Source: Nitrospira sp. Ga0074138
Lineage (GTDB): Bacteria; Nitrospirota; Nitrospiria; Nitrospirales; Nitrospiraceae
DNA length: 64,000 nt
Direction of reading: 5' to 3'
Assembly: GCA_001464735.1 (NCBI GenBank)
Contig: LNDU01000056.1
Location: 62,001 to 126,000, forward strand
Below are positions 1 through 9,043 of this stretch, in pieces. Within the stretch, counting starts at the first letter, position 1, and each line of letters begins with the position of its first letter. The notes beneath the pieces were generated by a model that saw only the letters and a program-made list of their open reading frames with translations, ran no database searches and was not told the DNA's origin. The position numbers were made by a program, and so were the translations under genes.

Positions 1-1097
1 GGGACGAGATAAAAATTCGTCGGGCCGACAGACGGACTCTCGCCCACACTCCGTGATGCGTTACCGGTCGAGGGCAACCCCAGTTTCCGTCCGGAATAGG
101 TATCGAGTAGATAGCTCCGTAGCACACCTCGCTCCACGATCGTGTTCTTGCGCGTGGCCAATCCTTCGCCGTCAAACGGGCGAGATCCAAGGCCTCCGGC
201 CATCCGGCCGTCGTCGTACACGGTCATGAGATCGGACGCAATCGTCTGACCAAGCTTATCGAGAAGGAACGAGGCCCGCTTGTAGAGACCGTAGCCGGAA
301 ATGGCACCACACAAGTTTGAGAGCAGGCTCCCTGCCGTCTCTTGGTCGAACACCACCGGCACTCGCTTGGTCGCCACTTTGCGTGCGCCCAGACGGCGAA
401 CGGCTCGTCCGGCCGCCTCCTGCCCGATCGATTCCGCTGAAGCCAGCCGTGCAAATTTGCGCTGCACCTCATACCAGGCATCCCGCTGCATAGCCCCGGT
501 CGTGGACTCAGTCGCAATCGGAGAGACGGATAGCGAAAAGTTTGAACTCTTATAGGACCCGACGAACCCATGGCTGTTCGCCAGCACCACTCGCCCCGAT
601 GACGAATCAAACTCCGCACCTTCCGAGTTCGTAATGCGTGGATCCGTGGCAAACGCCGCCGCTTCTCCGCGCTTGGCCCAATCAATCTGCGTTTCCGTAT
701 CGAGCACGGTCTCATCATAGAGATCAAGACTCGGCTGGTCCGTAGCCATCTGAGTCGCATCCGGTAACCCAGATACGTCGTCCTCAACAACCGCCCTAGC
801 CAAGGTGCACGTGTCTGCAACAAGCCGTTCAAGAGAGTCTTGTGAAAAGTCGGATGTCGAGGTCGTCGCCGAACGTTTTCCGATAAAGACGCGCAGTCCG
901 AGCCGTTTCTCTCTCGCCTTCGTCAATCGATCGACTGTGCCGACCCGCACCTGGACGGAAAAGGTCTCGCCGTCGGCCACCACGATATCGGCCTCTGTCG
1001 CGCCGCACGCTTTTGCACGAGTCAGAACATTGGCAGCCAGCTGCGCATAGCCGTTGGTGATTGTGACAGGCTCTGTTCCTCGTTGCCCTTGATGCAC
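1..1097 (-). CDS. pmbA: PmbA/TldE family metalloprotease subunit (C-terminus beyond window edge)
   Basis: This encodes the TldE (PmbA) partner of TldD; the pair forms a cytoplasmic protease that degrades unfolded peptides and matures some modified peptides. The minus-strand frame is open from about 1097 to base 1 and carries the family's features: an N-terminal part with VADGETFSVQVR, then VVLANSHGFVGSY, an ATKRVPVVFDQETAGSLL stretch and a C-terminal TGNASRS. Like known TldE proteins it lacks the HExxxH zinc site that TldD has. It lies 74 nt downstream of tldD on the same strand, the usual arrangement. The start is doubtful: the GTG at 1097 has no well-spaced ribosome site, and the better-looking ATG at 1123 is one base out of frame, so one base may be missing near 1101-1105. 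The protein continues past the window. Confidence 0.85.
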   Translation of the reverse strand, partial: MHQGQRGTEPVTITNGYAQLAANVLTRAKACGATEADIVVADGETFSVQVRVGTVDRLTKAREKRLGLRVFIGKRSATTSTSDFSQDSLERLVADTCTLARAVVEDDVSGLPDATQMATDQPSLDLYDETVLDTETQIDWAKRGEAAAFATDPRITNSEGAEFDSSSGRVVLANSHGFVGSYKSSNFSLSVSPIATESTTGAMQRDAWYEVQRKFARLASAESIGQEAAGRAVRRLGARKVATKRVPVVFDQETAGSLLSNLCGAISGYGLYKRASFLLDKLGQTIASDLMTVYDDGRMAGGLGSRPFDGEGLATRKNTIVERGVLRSYLLDTYSGRKLGLPSTGNASRSVGESPSVGPTNFYLV

Positions 1098-1171
1098 ACG
1101 CCCTCTTTTCTGTCGGTTGTCATGTGGTCGGCCTCTTTGGTGGGCCGTGAGACCAATGACTCGTAACTTTC

Positions 1172-2602
1172 TTACCTCTGCGTACCCCCGACCGTGATTT
1201 CGTCGATTTTGAGGGTCGGCAAGCCGACCCCGACCGGCACCGATTGGCCGTCCTTCCCACACGTCCCGATCCCATTGTCGAGTTTCAGATCATGCCCCAC
1301 CATCGAGACCTTGGTGAGGATCTCCGGCCCACTCCCGATCAATGTCGCTCCCTTCACCGGCTTCGTGATCTGTCCATCCTCGATGAGGTAGGCCTCGCTG
1401 GCAGAGAACACGAACTTCCCGTTGGTGATATCAACCTGCCCACCGCCGAACGAGACGGCATAGAGCCCTTTTTTCACCGACCGAATAATGTCCTGAGGAT
1501 CCGACTCACCAGCCAACATGAAGGTATTCGTCATCCGTGGGAGCACCACGCTTTGATAATTCTCACGCCGACCGTTACCGGTCAGAGCAATGCCCATGAG
1601 GCGAGCGTTGAGCTTATCGGTGATATAGCGGCGGAGAATGCCCTTCTCGATGAGTGTCGTGCAGCTGGTTGGCGTTCCCTCATCATCCATATTTAACGAA
1701 CCTCGGCGAAATGGAAGGGTTCCATCGTCGACGATCGTGCAGACATCCGACGCCACGCGTTTCCCGATCAGGCTTGAGAAGGCCGACGTCTTTTTCCGGT
1801 TGAAGTCGGCTTCCAAGCCATGTCCGATCGCCTCGTGCAGCAGGATACCGGGCCATCCCCCAGCCAACACCACGGGCATCACCCCGGCCGGAGCATCCAC
1901 AGCGGACAAGTTCAGGATCGCCTCTCTCGCCGCCTCTCGCGCATAGCTTAAGTGTCGATTGTCCTCGAGGTAGTACTCAAATCCAACCCGGCCGCCCCCG
2001 CCGAAGCTTCCGACCTGTCGATTGTCACCGTCCTCGGCAATACAGGTGATCTGCAGACGGGACAACGGTTGAATATCGCCGACCAGTGTCCCATCAGAGG
2101 TCGCAACCGCCACCACCTTGTATTCGGTGTTAAAAGAAGCCATGACGTTCTTAATGCGGGGATCGTACCGTCTGGCCTCGGCATCAATTGCGTTCAACAG
2201 CGCCACGCGATCAGCCGTGGCAACCTCGGCCTTCGCCCGTTCGATCGGATAGAGGTCTCTGGTCGGTCGGCGCTGGGTAGGCACCGGAACGGGAGAAGCT
2301 CCCTGAGGAGAATTGGCGATGTAGCGTGCCGTGTCGGCCGCAATCTCCAGATCCTTCTTCGTTAATTCATCTGAGTAGGCAAACCCTGTCTTCTCACCGG
2401 CCGTTGCACGGACGCCGACCCCTTGAGAGATACTCTTAGCTGCACGCTTCACGATGCCTTCCTCCATCGACACCGACTCTGAGGTGCGGGTCTCAAAATA
2501 GAGGTCCGCATAGTCAATATCCCTCACGTTGAGCCGATCGAGTGCGTGTTGAGCTTCGAGTTCAGTGACACCGAATTTGGCTAGCTGAACCGGCTCGAGC
2601 AT
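1172..2602 (-). CDS. tldD: TldD metalloprotease subunit
   Basis: TldD is the zinc-carrying catalytic subunit of the cytoplasmic TldD/TldE protease. The 476-residue product has the diagnostic HEAIGHGLEAD (HExxxH) metal site in its middle, plus the family blocks GEKTGFAYS near the N-terminus and GGGQVDITNGKF and NGIGTCGKDGQ near the C-terminus. Length matches the family. I chose the ATG at 2602 because a strong AAGGAGG lies just upstream; the frame stays open to 2809, but the extra 69 residues do not resemble the family and would run into uppS. A sigma70-like promoter precedes it, and pmbA/tldE follows. Confidence 0.93.
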   Translation of the reverse strand: MLEPVQLAKFGVTELEAQHALDRLNVRDIDYADLYFETRTSESVSMEEGIVKRAAKSISQGVGVRATAGEKTGFAYSDELTKKDLEIAADTARYIANSPQGASPVPVPTQRRPTRDLYPIERAKAEVATADRVALLNAIDAEARRYDPRIKNVMASFNTEYKVVAVATSDGTLVGDIQPLSRLQITCIAEDGDNRQVGSFGGGGRVGFEYYLEDNRHLSYAREAAREAILNLSAVDAPAGVMPVVLAGGWPGILLHEAIGHGLEADFNRKKTSAFSSLIGKRVASDVCTIVDDGTLPFRRGSLNMDDEGTPTSCTTLIEKGILRRYITDKLNARLMGIALTGNGRRENYQSVVLPRMTNTFMLAGESDPQDIIRSVKKGLYAVSFGGGQVDITNGKFVFSASEAYLIEDGQITKPVKGATLIGSGPEILTKVSMVGHDLKLDNGIGTCGKDGQSVPVGVGLPTLKIDEITVGGTQR

Positions 2603-2633
2603 AGGCCTCCTTGTCTCTGTTTTGTGATGGGCG

Positions 2634-2663
2634 AGTATAGCCCATTCATTTCCGCCGTCGCAA
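2634..2663 (-). promoter_or_regulatory. Predicted sigma70-type promoter for tldD
   Basis: On the minus strand TTGCGA (2663-2658) and TATACT (2639-2634) are separated by 18 nt, about 30 nt upstream of the tldD start. The -10 matches five of six consensus bases. Predicted by eye only. Confidence 0.45.
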
Positions 2664-2715
2664 TGCAATGACTCCTCACTGATTTGGGTTGCTGAAGTCG
2701 TTTCCGAGTTATCGT

Positions 2716-2744
2716 TTGACATTCCATACCCCCGACAGTAGACT
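2716..2744 (+). promoter_or_regulatory. Predicted sigma70-type promoter for the uppS-cdsA-dxr-rseP-proS run
   Basis: A perfect TTGACA (2716-2721), a 17-nt spacer and TAGACT (2739-2744) lie about 57 nt upstream of the uppS start, on the strand facing the housekeeping run. Predicted by eye; the -10 matches four of six bases. Confidence 0.45.
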
Positions 2745-2800
2745 TTCCCCACTTCTCTCTCTGCTAACACTAGATATGAGGAACGCGCTCTAGGCTCGTT

Positions 2801-3586
2801 ATGGCACACCCTCCGGCTTCAAGTTTTGACCACCTGTCCGAGAGCGAATTGACCGCCAAGTTGGAACCGGAACTACTCCCTAAACATATCGCGGTCATCA
2901 TGGATGGCAACGGGCGGTGGGCGGAACTCCGCGGTCTCCCTCGCATAGCAGGCCATCGCGAAGGCATCAATTCCGTCAGGGAGATGATAACCCTCAGTCT
3001 GGAACTCGGCATTCATGCCCTGACGATCTATGCGTTTTCACAAGAAAATTGGAACCGTCCGACACAAGAAATTAGCGCACTCATGGGACTCTTGGAGCAT
3101 TACCTCTCCACGGAGCGAGCCAGCTTGATTGAGCAAGGCGTGTGCTTCCGCACCATCGGTCGCCACGAGCTGCTCCCTCCATCGGCTCAACACTGGATTC
3201 GCACGACCGAGAAGGAAACAGCGCATCTCGATAAGCTGATCCTAACGGTCGCCCTTAGTTACGGAGGACGAGCGGAAATCGTCGATGCCGCAAAAAAACT
3301 GGTAGAGAACGTCCAGGCGGGAATCGTCCATCCAAGCCGTATCGATGAAACCACGATTCAACAGTACCTCTATACCCACCCACTTCAAGATCCGGACTTA
3401 CTGATTCGGACGAGTGGAGAAGCCAGGATCAGCAACTTTCTCCTGTGGCAACTGGCCTACACAGAGTTGTGCTTCACGCCGACCTTGTGGCCGGACTTTC
3501 GACGACGGGAATTTCTCCTCGCGCTGATCGAGTATCAAAAGCGGGAACGCCGCTTCGGTCGAGTGCTGAGCACTGTGTCTTCGTAA
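2801..3586 (+). CDS. uppS: Undecaprenyl diphosphate synthase (cis-prenyltransferase)
   Basis: UppS condenses isopentenyl diphosphate onto farnesyl diphosphate in cis to make the C55 lipid carrier for cell-wall and O-antigen synthesis. The 261-residue protein has the catalytic HIAVIMDGNGRWA block near residue 30 with the essential Asp, SQENWNRP further on, and the C-terminal signature LLIRTSGEARISNFLLWQL followed by ELCFTP and LWPDF. The roughly 27-residue N-terminal extension before the catalytic block is slightly long. It is the first gene of a five-gene same-strand run, the classic uppS-cdsA-dxr-rseP-proS order. Confidence 0.95.
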   Translation: MAHPPASSFDHLSESELTAKLEPELLPKHIAVIMDGNGRWAELRGLPRIAGHREGINSVREMITLSLELGIHALTIYAFSQENWNRPTQEISALMGLLEHYLSTERASLIEQGVCFRTIGRHELLPPSAQHWIRTTEKETAHLDKLILTVALSYGGRAEIVDAAKKLVENVQAGIVHPSRIDETTIQQYLYTHPLQDPDLLIRTSGEARISNFLLWQLAYTELCFTPTLWPDFRRREFLLALIEYQKRERRFGRVLSTVSS

Positions 3587-3591
3587 CCCAT

Positions 3592-4482
3592 GTGGGACAG
3601 CCACCCCTCACTGAAGCGATCGTCCACAGCTCACCATCTGTGACCACCTCACCAGCACGCACCAGACAGTTCGATCTCCGGCGTCTCTATACTGCGGCTG
3701 CACTGATCCCAGCGGTCTACGTCATCATCGTCCACCTCGCTCCATGGGCCTTAACGCTGCTCTTGACCGCCGTCGGCTCTCTTGCCCTACTCGAACTGTA
3801 TCGCCTCAGCTTCCAAACACGGTTGAATCGTGTCCTGGTCGGCGTCGGATCGGCAACCTTTGTTCTGACCCTCGCCCGATCCCATGTGTCTCTCCCGCTT
3901 CCCGAGCTTCTTCTCGGCGGTGCGTTCATGATTGCCGTGACGGCCTCTTTTGTTGCCACCTCCACAAAACATCGATGGAACGACGCGCTGATCACCATGT
4001 TCGGCGTGCTCTACGTGGGCGTCACCCTCAGCACCATTGTATCGACCCGCGCGCTGCCGACCGGCGAATTCCTCGTGCTGTTTCTGGCAGTGGTCACATG
4101 GGCTTCTGACACCGGCGCGTACTACGCCGGGACCCTGTGGGGCAAACACCTTCTCCTGCCGTCGATCAGTCCCAAGAAGACCGTTGAGGGGGTACTTGGA
4201 GGGCTCGTATTGGCCGTCGCTGCCGCCATAGTGGCTCAGTGGTGGTTTGCCTCACAACTCTCACTGTTAGATGCGTTAATCCTTGGCGTGCTGCTGACGG
4301 GAACTGGGCTCATCGGAGACCTATTCGAATCAATGATCAAGCGACGCACGGGCGTCAAAGATTCCGGTGGAATCTTGCCCGGCCATGGCGGTATGTTAGA
4401 CCGACTCGATAGTCTCTTGTTCACCGCCCCCACCTTCTACTACTATGTCGCCTACGTTCGAGACCTGGCACCGCCTCTATAA
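3592..4482 (+). CDS. cdsA: Phosphatidate cytidylyltransferase
   Basis: CdsA makes CDP-diacylglycerol from phosphatidate and CTP in the inner membrane, the branch point for all phospholipids. The protein is almost entirely hydrophobic helices and ends with the family signature: GLIGDLFESMIKRRTGVKDS, then LPGHGGMLDRLDS. It lies directly after uppS. The start is uncertain: I give the GTG at 3592 (296 residues), but it has no clear ribosome site; a GTG at 3640 is also possible, and a tempting ATG at 3590 is one base out of frame. The in-frame open stretch reaches back to 3445 inside uppS, which is unlikely to be used. Confidence 0.9.
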   Translation: MGQPPLTEAIVHSSPSVTTSPARTRQFDLRRLYTAAALIPAVYVIIVHLAPWALTLLLTAVGSLALLELYRLSFQTRLNRVLVGVGSATFVLTLARSHVSLPLPELLLGGAFMIAVTASFVATSTKHRWNDALITMFGVLYVGVTLSTIVSTRALPTGEFLVLFLAVVTWASDTGAYYAGTLWGKHLLLPSISPKKTVEGVLGGLVLAVAAAIVAQWWFASQLSLLDALILGVLLTGTGLIGDLFESMIKRRTGVKDSGGILPGHGGMLDRLDSLLFTAPTFYYYVAYVRDLAPPL

Positions 4483-4500
4483 GAGTGGAGAGGAGAGGAT

Positions 4501-5661
4501 ATGAAGTCGATTATCATTTTGGGATCAACCGGATCGATCGGGACCAATACACTCGATATCGTTCAACGGTTTCCCGATGAATTCCGCGTCGTCGGCCTGA
4601 CGGCCGGCAATAATATCGACAAGCTTGAAGCCCAGATCCGCCAGTTCGCACCCATCGCCGTGGCGGTCTCTACGGAATCCTCCGCGGCATTGCTCCGAAA
4701 CCGGTGCGTCGATCTTCCGGTTGAGATCCTGGCCGGCGAAGAAGGCATTACACAGGTCGCAGCGGGGCTCCATGCCGACTTGGTGATTTCTGCCATCGTG
4801 GGAGCAGCCGGACTCGTACCGACCCTGTCCGCCATCCGCAGCGGGAAGCACATTGCCTTGGCCAATAAAGAACCGATGGTGATGGCTGGCAAGCTGATGC
4901 AGGATGAGGCTCGGAAACATGGGGTCAGGATATTCCCGGTCGACAGCGAGCATAGTGCCATCTTTCAGTCACTGGAAGGGCATCGGATTGAAGACGTCCG
5001 CCGATTGATCCTCACGGCGTCCGGTGGAGCCCTCTGGACGATGACCCAGGAGGAGCTTCTGAGTGTGACACCGGAACGAGCCCTGCAGCATCCCAACTGG
5101 AAGATGGGATCCAAGATCACCATCGACTCGGCAACCTTGATGAATAAAGGATTGGAAGTGGTGGAAGCCCGCTGGCTGTTCGATATTTCCGAGTCCAATA
5201 TCGACGTGCTGATTCATCGAGAAAGTATCATTCACTCGCTGGTAGAATATAAGGATCGATCTATGATCGCCCAACTGGGTCTCCCGGATATGCGAACTCC
5301 TATCTCGTACGCGATGCGATATCCCGCCAGAATGGCGCTGGACCTCCCCTCACTGGATTTGACGGAAATCGGACGATTGACCTTTTGCAAACCCGACCAT
5401 GATCGCTTTCCGTGCCTCAATCTCGGGTACGAGTCGCTTCGAATCGGCGGTACCATGCCTGCCGCGATGAATGCGGCCAACGAAATCGCCGTCGACGCAT
5501 TCCTCAACCATGGCCTTCGCTTCAGTGAGATCCCGCAGGTCATTCGCAGTACAATGGAGGCGCATGCGCATCAGGAGATTACCTGCCTTGACGATGCGCT
5601 GGAAGCGGATCGATGGGCGCGAGAAAAGGCTGAATCGTTGGTGCATGCGTTACCTCGCTAA
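4501..5661 (+). CDS. dxr: 1-deoxy-D-xylulose 5-phosphate reductoisomerase
   Basis: Dxr converts DXP to 2-C-methyl-D-erythritol 4-phosphate with NADPH, the first committed step of the MEP isoprenoid pathway. The 386-residue protein starts with the NADPH-binding GSTGSIG (residues 8-14), has LANKEPMVMAG and the metal-binding PVDSEHSA, followed by ASGGALW, HPNWKMGSKITIDSATLMNK and EVVEARWLFD, all standard for the family. The ATG at 4501 has a purine-rich GAGAGGAG site just upstream. It sits between cdsA and rseP, as in many bacteria. Confidence 0.97.
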   Translation: MKSIIILGSTGSIGTNTLDIVQRFPDEFRVVGLTAGNNIDKLEAQIRQFAPIAVAVSTESSAALLRNRCVDLPVEILAGEEGITQVAAGLHADLVISAIVGAAGLVPTLSAIRSGKHIALANKEPMVMAGKLMQDEARKHGVRIFPVDSEHSAIFQSLEGHRIEDVRRLILTASGGALWTMTQEELLSVTPERALQHPNWKMGSKITIDSATLMNKGLEVVEARWLFDISESNIDVLIHRESIIHSLVEYKDRSMIAQLGLPDMRTPISYAMRYPARMALDLPSLDLTEIGRLTFCKPDHDRFPCLNLGYESLRIGGTMPAAMNAANEIAVDAFLNHGLRFSEIPQVIRSTMEAHAHQEITCLDDALEADRWAREKAESLVHALPR

Positions 5662-5724
5662 CGATCGTTTGCATTTCCCGCAGCGAATGTTAGAGTAGAA
5701 GTTCACACTCGATAGGGAGTTCCG

Positions 5725-7116
5725 ATGACGTCCGTACTTGCCTGGTCCCCCGATACATTGTGGCTGCTCCTTCAGAAAGCCTGGTGGTTCCTTGTCGTCC
5801 TTGGCGTGCTGGTCGCCTTCCATGAGCTCGGCCATTTCCTCGCCGCTCGATGGGTCGGAGTGAAAGTCCTCAAGTTTTCCATCGGCTTCGGCCCGAAGTT
5901 ATTCGGCCGCCAAGTCGGCGAAACCGAATATCTCGTCTCCGCCGTCCCGCTCGGTGGATACGTCAAGTTGTTTGGCGAGGATGAGACGGAGGCCACAACA
6001 CCTGAGGACCGGCGGCGATCGTTTTCGCATCAGGGCTTGTGGGGAAAGGTTCTTATCGTCGCGGCTGGCCCTGGGTTCAATTTCATTCTAGCCTACTTGA
6101 TCTTCGCCGGATGGCTGTCCACTGGTGCACCGCTTTTTGTCCCCACGTTTCGCGACCTGAGCGCTGATGTCGAGGCCCTGGCTCCCGGCTCTCCCGCGTC
6201 AATGGCAGGGCTGGAAGTTGGAGACCGCATCGTCAAGATCAACGGCAAAGACATCTCGACCAAAACGGAGTTACTGGACCTCGTCTCCAGGAGCAAGGGC
6301 CAGCCTGTTTTACTCGAAGTCCGACGAGACGATCAGTTAAAGACACTGACAGCCACGCCTATTCCAATCACTGGAGATGGGGCCAGCAGCAACGAACCGC
6401 TGTATACGATTGGTGTTGAGGAAACGCCTCCTCTCGTCACCTCGATTATGCATGGATCACCCGCCTCCCTGGCCGGATTCAAGCCAGGCGATCGAGTAGT
6501 CGCGATCGATGGCCAAGCTATTTATACCTGGGCGCAGATGACGACTCATGTACGGGAACATCCGCAGAAGCCTCTCAAGCTCGAAGTTCTCCGCGACGGA
6601 CAACGTACCGCACTGACCGTCACACCGACCAGTGAAAAAGTGACCATGAACGGACAGACTCTCGAAGTGGGAAAGATCGGCATCGCGGGTCCTGGCCGTT
6701 CGTTGATGCGCTCCGACAACGCGGCAGCAGCTGTGTACCAAGGACTAGAAGCCACGTGGGGGTGGACTGAATTGACCGCGATCGGCCTCTATAAAATGAT
6801 CGTGGGAGATATTTCGAGCAAAAATATCGGTGGACCGCTGACGATCGCCAATATTTCCGGTGAAGCGGCTTCTCAGGGCGCCTCGAGTGTCGTGTTCCTG
6901 ATCGCCATCTTGAGCATCAACCTCGGAGTCCTCAATTTACTGCCGATCCCAATCCTCGACGGCGGCCACTTGCTCTTTTTCCTGATTGAGGGCATTCTGC
7001 GCAAGCCACTCGCTGAACGACAACGGGAGGTTGCCCAGCAGGTCGGGTTGGTTCTGTTGGTTGGCGTCATGATTTTTGCCTTCTGGAACGACCTGGAACG
7101 CATCTTCTCCCACTAA
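5725..7116 (+). CDS. rseP: RIP metalloprotease (site-2 protease), RseP-like
   Basis: RseP is an inner-membrane zinc protease that cuts single-pass substrates such as anti-sigma factors and remnant signal peptides. The 463-residue protein has HELGH at residues 33-37 in the first membrane helix, two PDZ domains in the middle (one around APGSPASMAGLEVGDRI, one around HGSPASLAGFKPGDRV), and the second metal-ligand block LLPIPILDGGHLLF near the C-terminus. Length and order match the E. coli type. A GGGAG-like site precedes the ATG. Whether a cognate anti-sigma factor exists cannot be judged from this window. Confidence 0.95.
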   Translation: MTSVLAWSPDTLWLLLQKAWWFLVVLGVLVAFHELGHFLAARWVGVKVLKFSIGFGPKLFGRQVGETEYLVSAVPLGGYVKLFGEDETEATTPEDRRRSFSHQGLWGKVLIVAAGPGFNFILAYLIFAGWLSTGAPLFVPTFRDLSADVEALAPGSPASMAGLEVGDRIVKINGKDISTKTELLDLVSRSKGQPVLLEVRRDDQLKTLTATPIPITGDGASSNEPLYTIGVEETPPLVTSIMHGSPASLAGFKPGDRVVAIDGQAIYTWAQMTTHVREHPQKPLKLEVLRDGQRTALTVTPTSEKVTMNGQTLEVGKIGIAGPGRSLMRSDNAAAAVYQGLEATWGWTELTAIGLYKMIVGDISSKNIGGPLTIANISGEAASQGASSVVFLIAILSINLGVLNLLPIPILDGGHLLFFLIEGILRKPLAERQREVAQQVGLVLLVGVMIFAFWNDLERIFSH

Positions 7117-7123
7117 CCTTCTC

Positions 7124-8842
7124 ATGAAAACATCCCAGTTACTCATCCCTACGCTGCGGGACGATCCCGGCGAAGCGGAAACCGTCAGCCACCGATTGAT
7201 GCTGCGTGCCGGACTGATCCGAAAGGTAGCAGCCGGCATCTATACCTATCTTCCACTCGGTCTCCGTGTGATCCGCAAAATCGAGCAGATCATTCGAGAG
7301 GAGATGAACCGATCCGGCGCACAGGAATTGCTGATGCCGATCGCATCCCCTGCTGAACTCTGGAAAGAAACAGCCCGATGGGACTACTACGGGAAGGAGC
7401 TTCTCCGCTTCAAGGATCGTCACGAACGGGATTTTTGTCTAGGCCCGACACATGAAGAAGTCATTACCGATCTCTTCAGACGGGAAGTGCGATCCTACCG
7501 ACAACTCCCGCTCAATTTCTACCAGATCCAAACCAAATTTCGAGACGAGATCCGCCCGCGATTTGGGCTCATGCGAGGGCGGGAATTCATCATGAAGGAT
7601 GCCTATAGTTTCGACGTCGATGAGGCTGGCGCTAAGGTCAGCTATCAGAACATGTACGACGCCTACACCCGAATCTTCACACGATGCGGCCTCACCTTCC
7701 GGGCGGTTGAAGCTGACACAGGTCTCATCGGCGGGGACGTCTCACACGAGTTCATGGTCTTGGCCGATACCGGCGAAGCGATGGTGGCATACAGCGACCA
7801 GGGTTCTTACGCCGCCAATCTTGAACGGGCAGAAGTGCTTCCTCCATCTGATGTCGACACCACCCCCCTTCGCCCCATGACGCCAATCGATACGCCACAG
7901 CGACGGACGGTGGAAGAGGTCACAGCCTTTTTGCAGATTACACCCCGTCAACTCGTGAAGACACTGCTGTACCGCGCAGGCACCGAAACCGTCGCCGTGC
8001 TGATCCGGGGAGATCATGAAGTGAACGAGGTCAAATTGGCTCGTTTGCTTAAGGTGACCGATGTGGCGTTGGCCGATCCCGTGACGGTTCAACATGTCAC
8101 AGGGGCCCCTCCAGGATTCGCCGGACCAGTCGGCCTGCAGGACGCACGAATCCTGGCGGATCACGCCATTAAGGGGATGAAGAACGTCGTTGTCGGTGCC
8201 AACAAAGCCGATACGCACTACCAAAATGCCAATCTCAACCGTGATTTCACCGCCGAACAGTTTGCCGATCTTCGCAATGCGCAAGCCGGTGACCCTTCCC
8301 CCCGAGGACCAGGTGCGCTGACACTCGCCAAGGGTATCGAAGTTGGACAGGTGTTCTTACTCGGCACCAAGTATAGCCAGAAAATGAATGCCACCATCCT
8401 CGACGATCAGGGCAAGGAGCGCCTTGCCATTATGGGTTGCTACGGCATTGGCGTCGGTCGGACGGCCGCTGCGGCGATCGAGCAAAACCACGATGAGAAG
8501 GGCATCATCTGGCCGTTTCCCATCGCGCCATTCCATGTCCACCTCCTGACGGTCAGCCAATCGGAAAAGACGACCGAAACCGCCGCACGTCTCTATATCG
8601 ATTTAATGGCGGCAGGCATCGAGGTATTGTGGGACGACCGTACCGATCGCGCCGGTGTTAAATTCAATGACGCGGATCTGATCGGCGCCCCATTCCAACT
8701 CGTTATCGGCGACAAAGGCCTTGCGAACGGCGGTGTAGAAATCAAGATTCGACGAACCGGGATCAAATCCCACATCGCACCCAGTGAGCTTGTCGCCCAC
8801 CTCAAGCAACTTTCTTTTCAAGCCCATCCATCCGCAAGCTGA
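7124..8842 (+). CDS. proS: Prolyl-tRNA synthetase (bacterial type with editing insertion)
   Basis: ProRS charges tRNA-Pro. The 572-residue protein is the long bacterial type: class II catalytic core (GPTHEEVITDLFRRE, then FGLMRGREFIMKDAYSFD), an inserted Ala-editing domain in the middle (around TPRQLVKTLLYRAG to the ANKADTHYQNANLNRDF region), motif 3 with GCYGIGVGRT, and a C-terminal anticodon-binding domain ending near LVIGDKGLANGGVEIKIR. I start it at the ATG at 7124, 7 nt after the rseP stop; the frame is open to 7076 inside rseP but those residues are not family-like. Confidence 0.97.
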   Translation: MKTSQLLIPTLRDDPGEAETVSHRLMLRAGLIRKVAAGIYTYLPLGLRVIRKIEQIIREEMNRSGAQELLMPIASPAELWKETARWDYYGKELLRFKDRHERDFCLGPTHEEVITDLFRREVRSYRQLPLNFYQIQTKFRDEIRPRFGLMRGREFIMKDAYSFDVDEAGAKVSYQNMYDAYTRIFTRCGLTFRAVEADTGLIGGDVSHEFMVLADTGEAMVAYSDQGSYAANLERAEVLPPSDVDTTPLRPMTPIDTPQRRTVEEVTAFLQITPRQLVKTLLYRAGTETVAVLIRGDHEVNEVKLARLLKVTDVALADPVTVQHVTGAPPGFAGPVGLQDARILADHAIKGMKNVVVGANKADTHYQNANLNRDFTAEQFADLRNAQAGDPSPRGPGALTLAKGIEVGQVFLLGTKYSQKMNATILDDQGKERLAIMGCYGIGVGRTAAAAIEQNHDEKGIIWPFPIAPFHVHLLTVSQSEKTTETAARLYIDLMAAGIEVLWDDRTDRAGVKFNDADLIGAPFQLVIGDKGLANGGVEIKIRRTGIKSHIAPSELVAHLKQLSFQAHPSAS

Positions 8843-8937
8843 TTTCTCGCTTAGTTCCAGAGCTGAATCGCTTGCACTTTTCAGGAATGCACCGACAGAA
8901 AATGCCTTTTCCTTGCCTTCCCGACCTGTTCGTTTAG

Positions 8938-8958
8938 ACTGAGACTCGACGTCTCAGT
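8938..8958. repeat. Perfect 8-bp inverted repeat between proS and the GspE-type gene
   Basis: ACTGAGAC and GTCTCAGT flank a 5-nt spacer, 86 nt upstream of the 9044 start. No T-run follows, so it may be an operator rather than a terminator. The rest of the 8843-9043 gap shows no gene. Confidence 0.5.
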
Positions 8959-9043
8959 TCACAAACTTTGATGACCAGGCACCCGTTAATCCAGCGCATC
9001 ACCTGACTGATTCACGTCTCAACCGCAGAGAAAGCGCAGCCGG

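Noticed and set aside
224..832. A 202-codon minus-strand frame
   Set aside because: It lies in the wrong frame of pmbA; the overlapping frame carries the recognisable TldE motifs.
2602..2809. N-terminal extension of TldD to 2809
   Set aside because: A strong ribosome site and the family start support 2602; the extension would overlap uppS.
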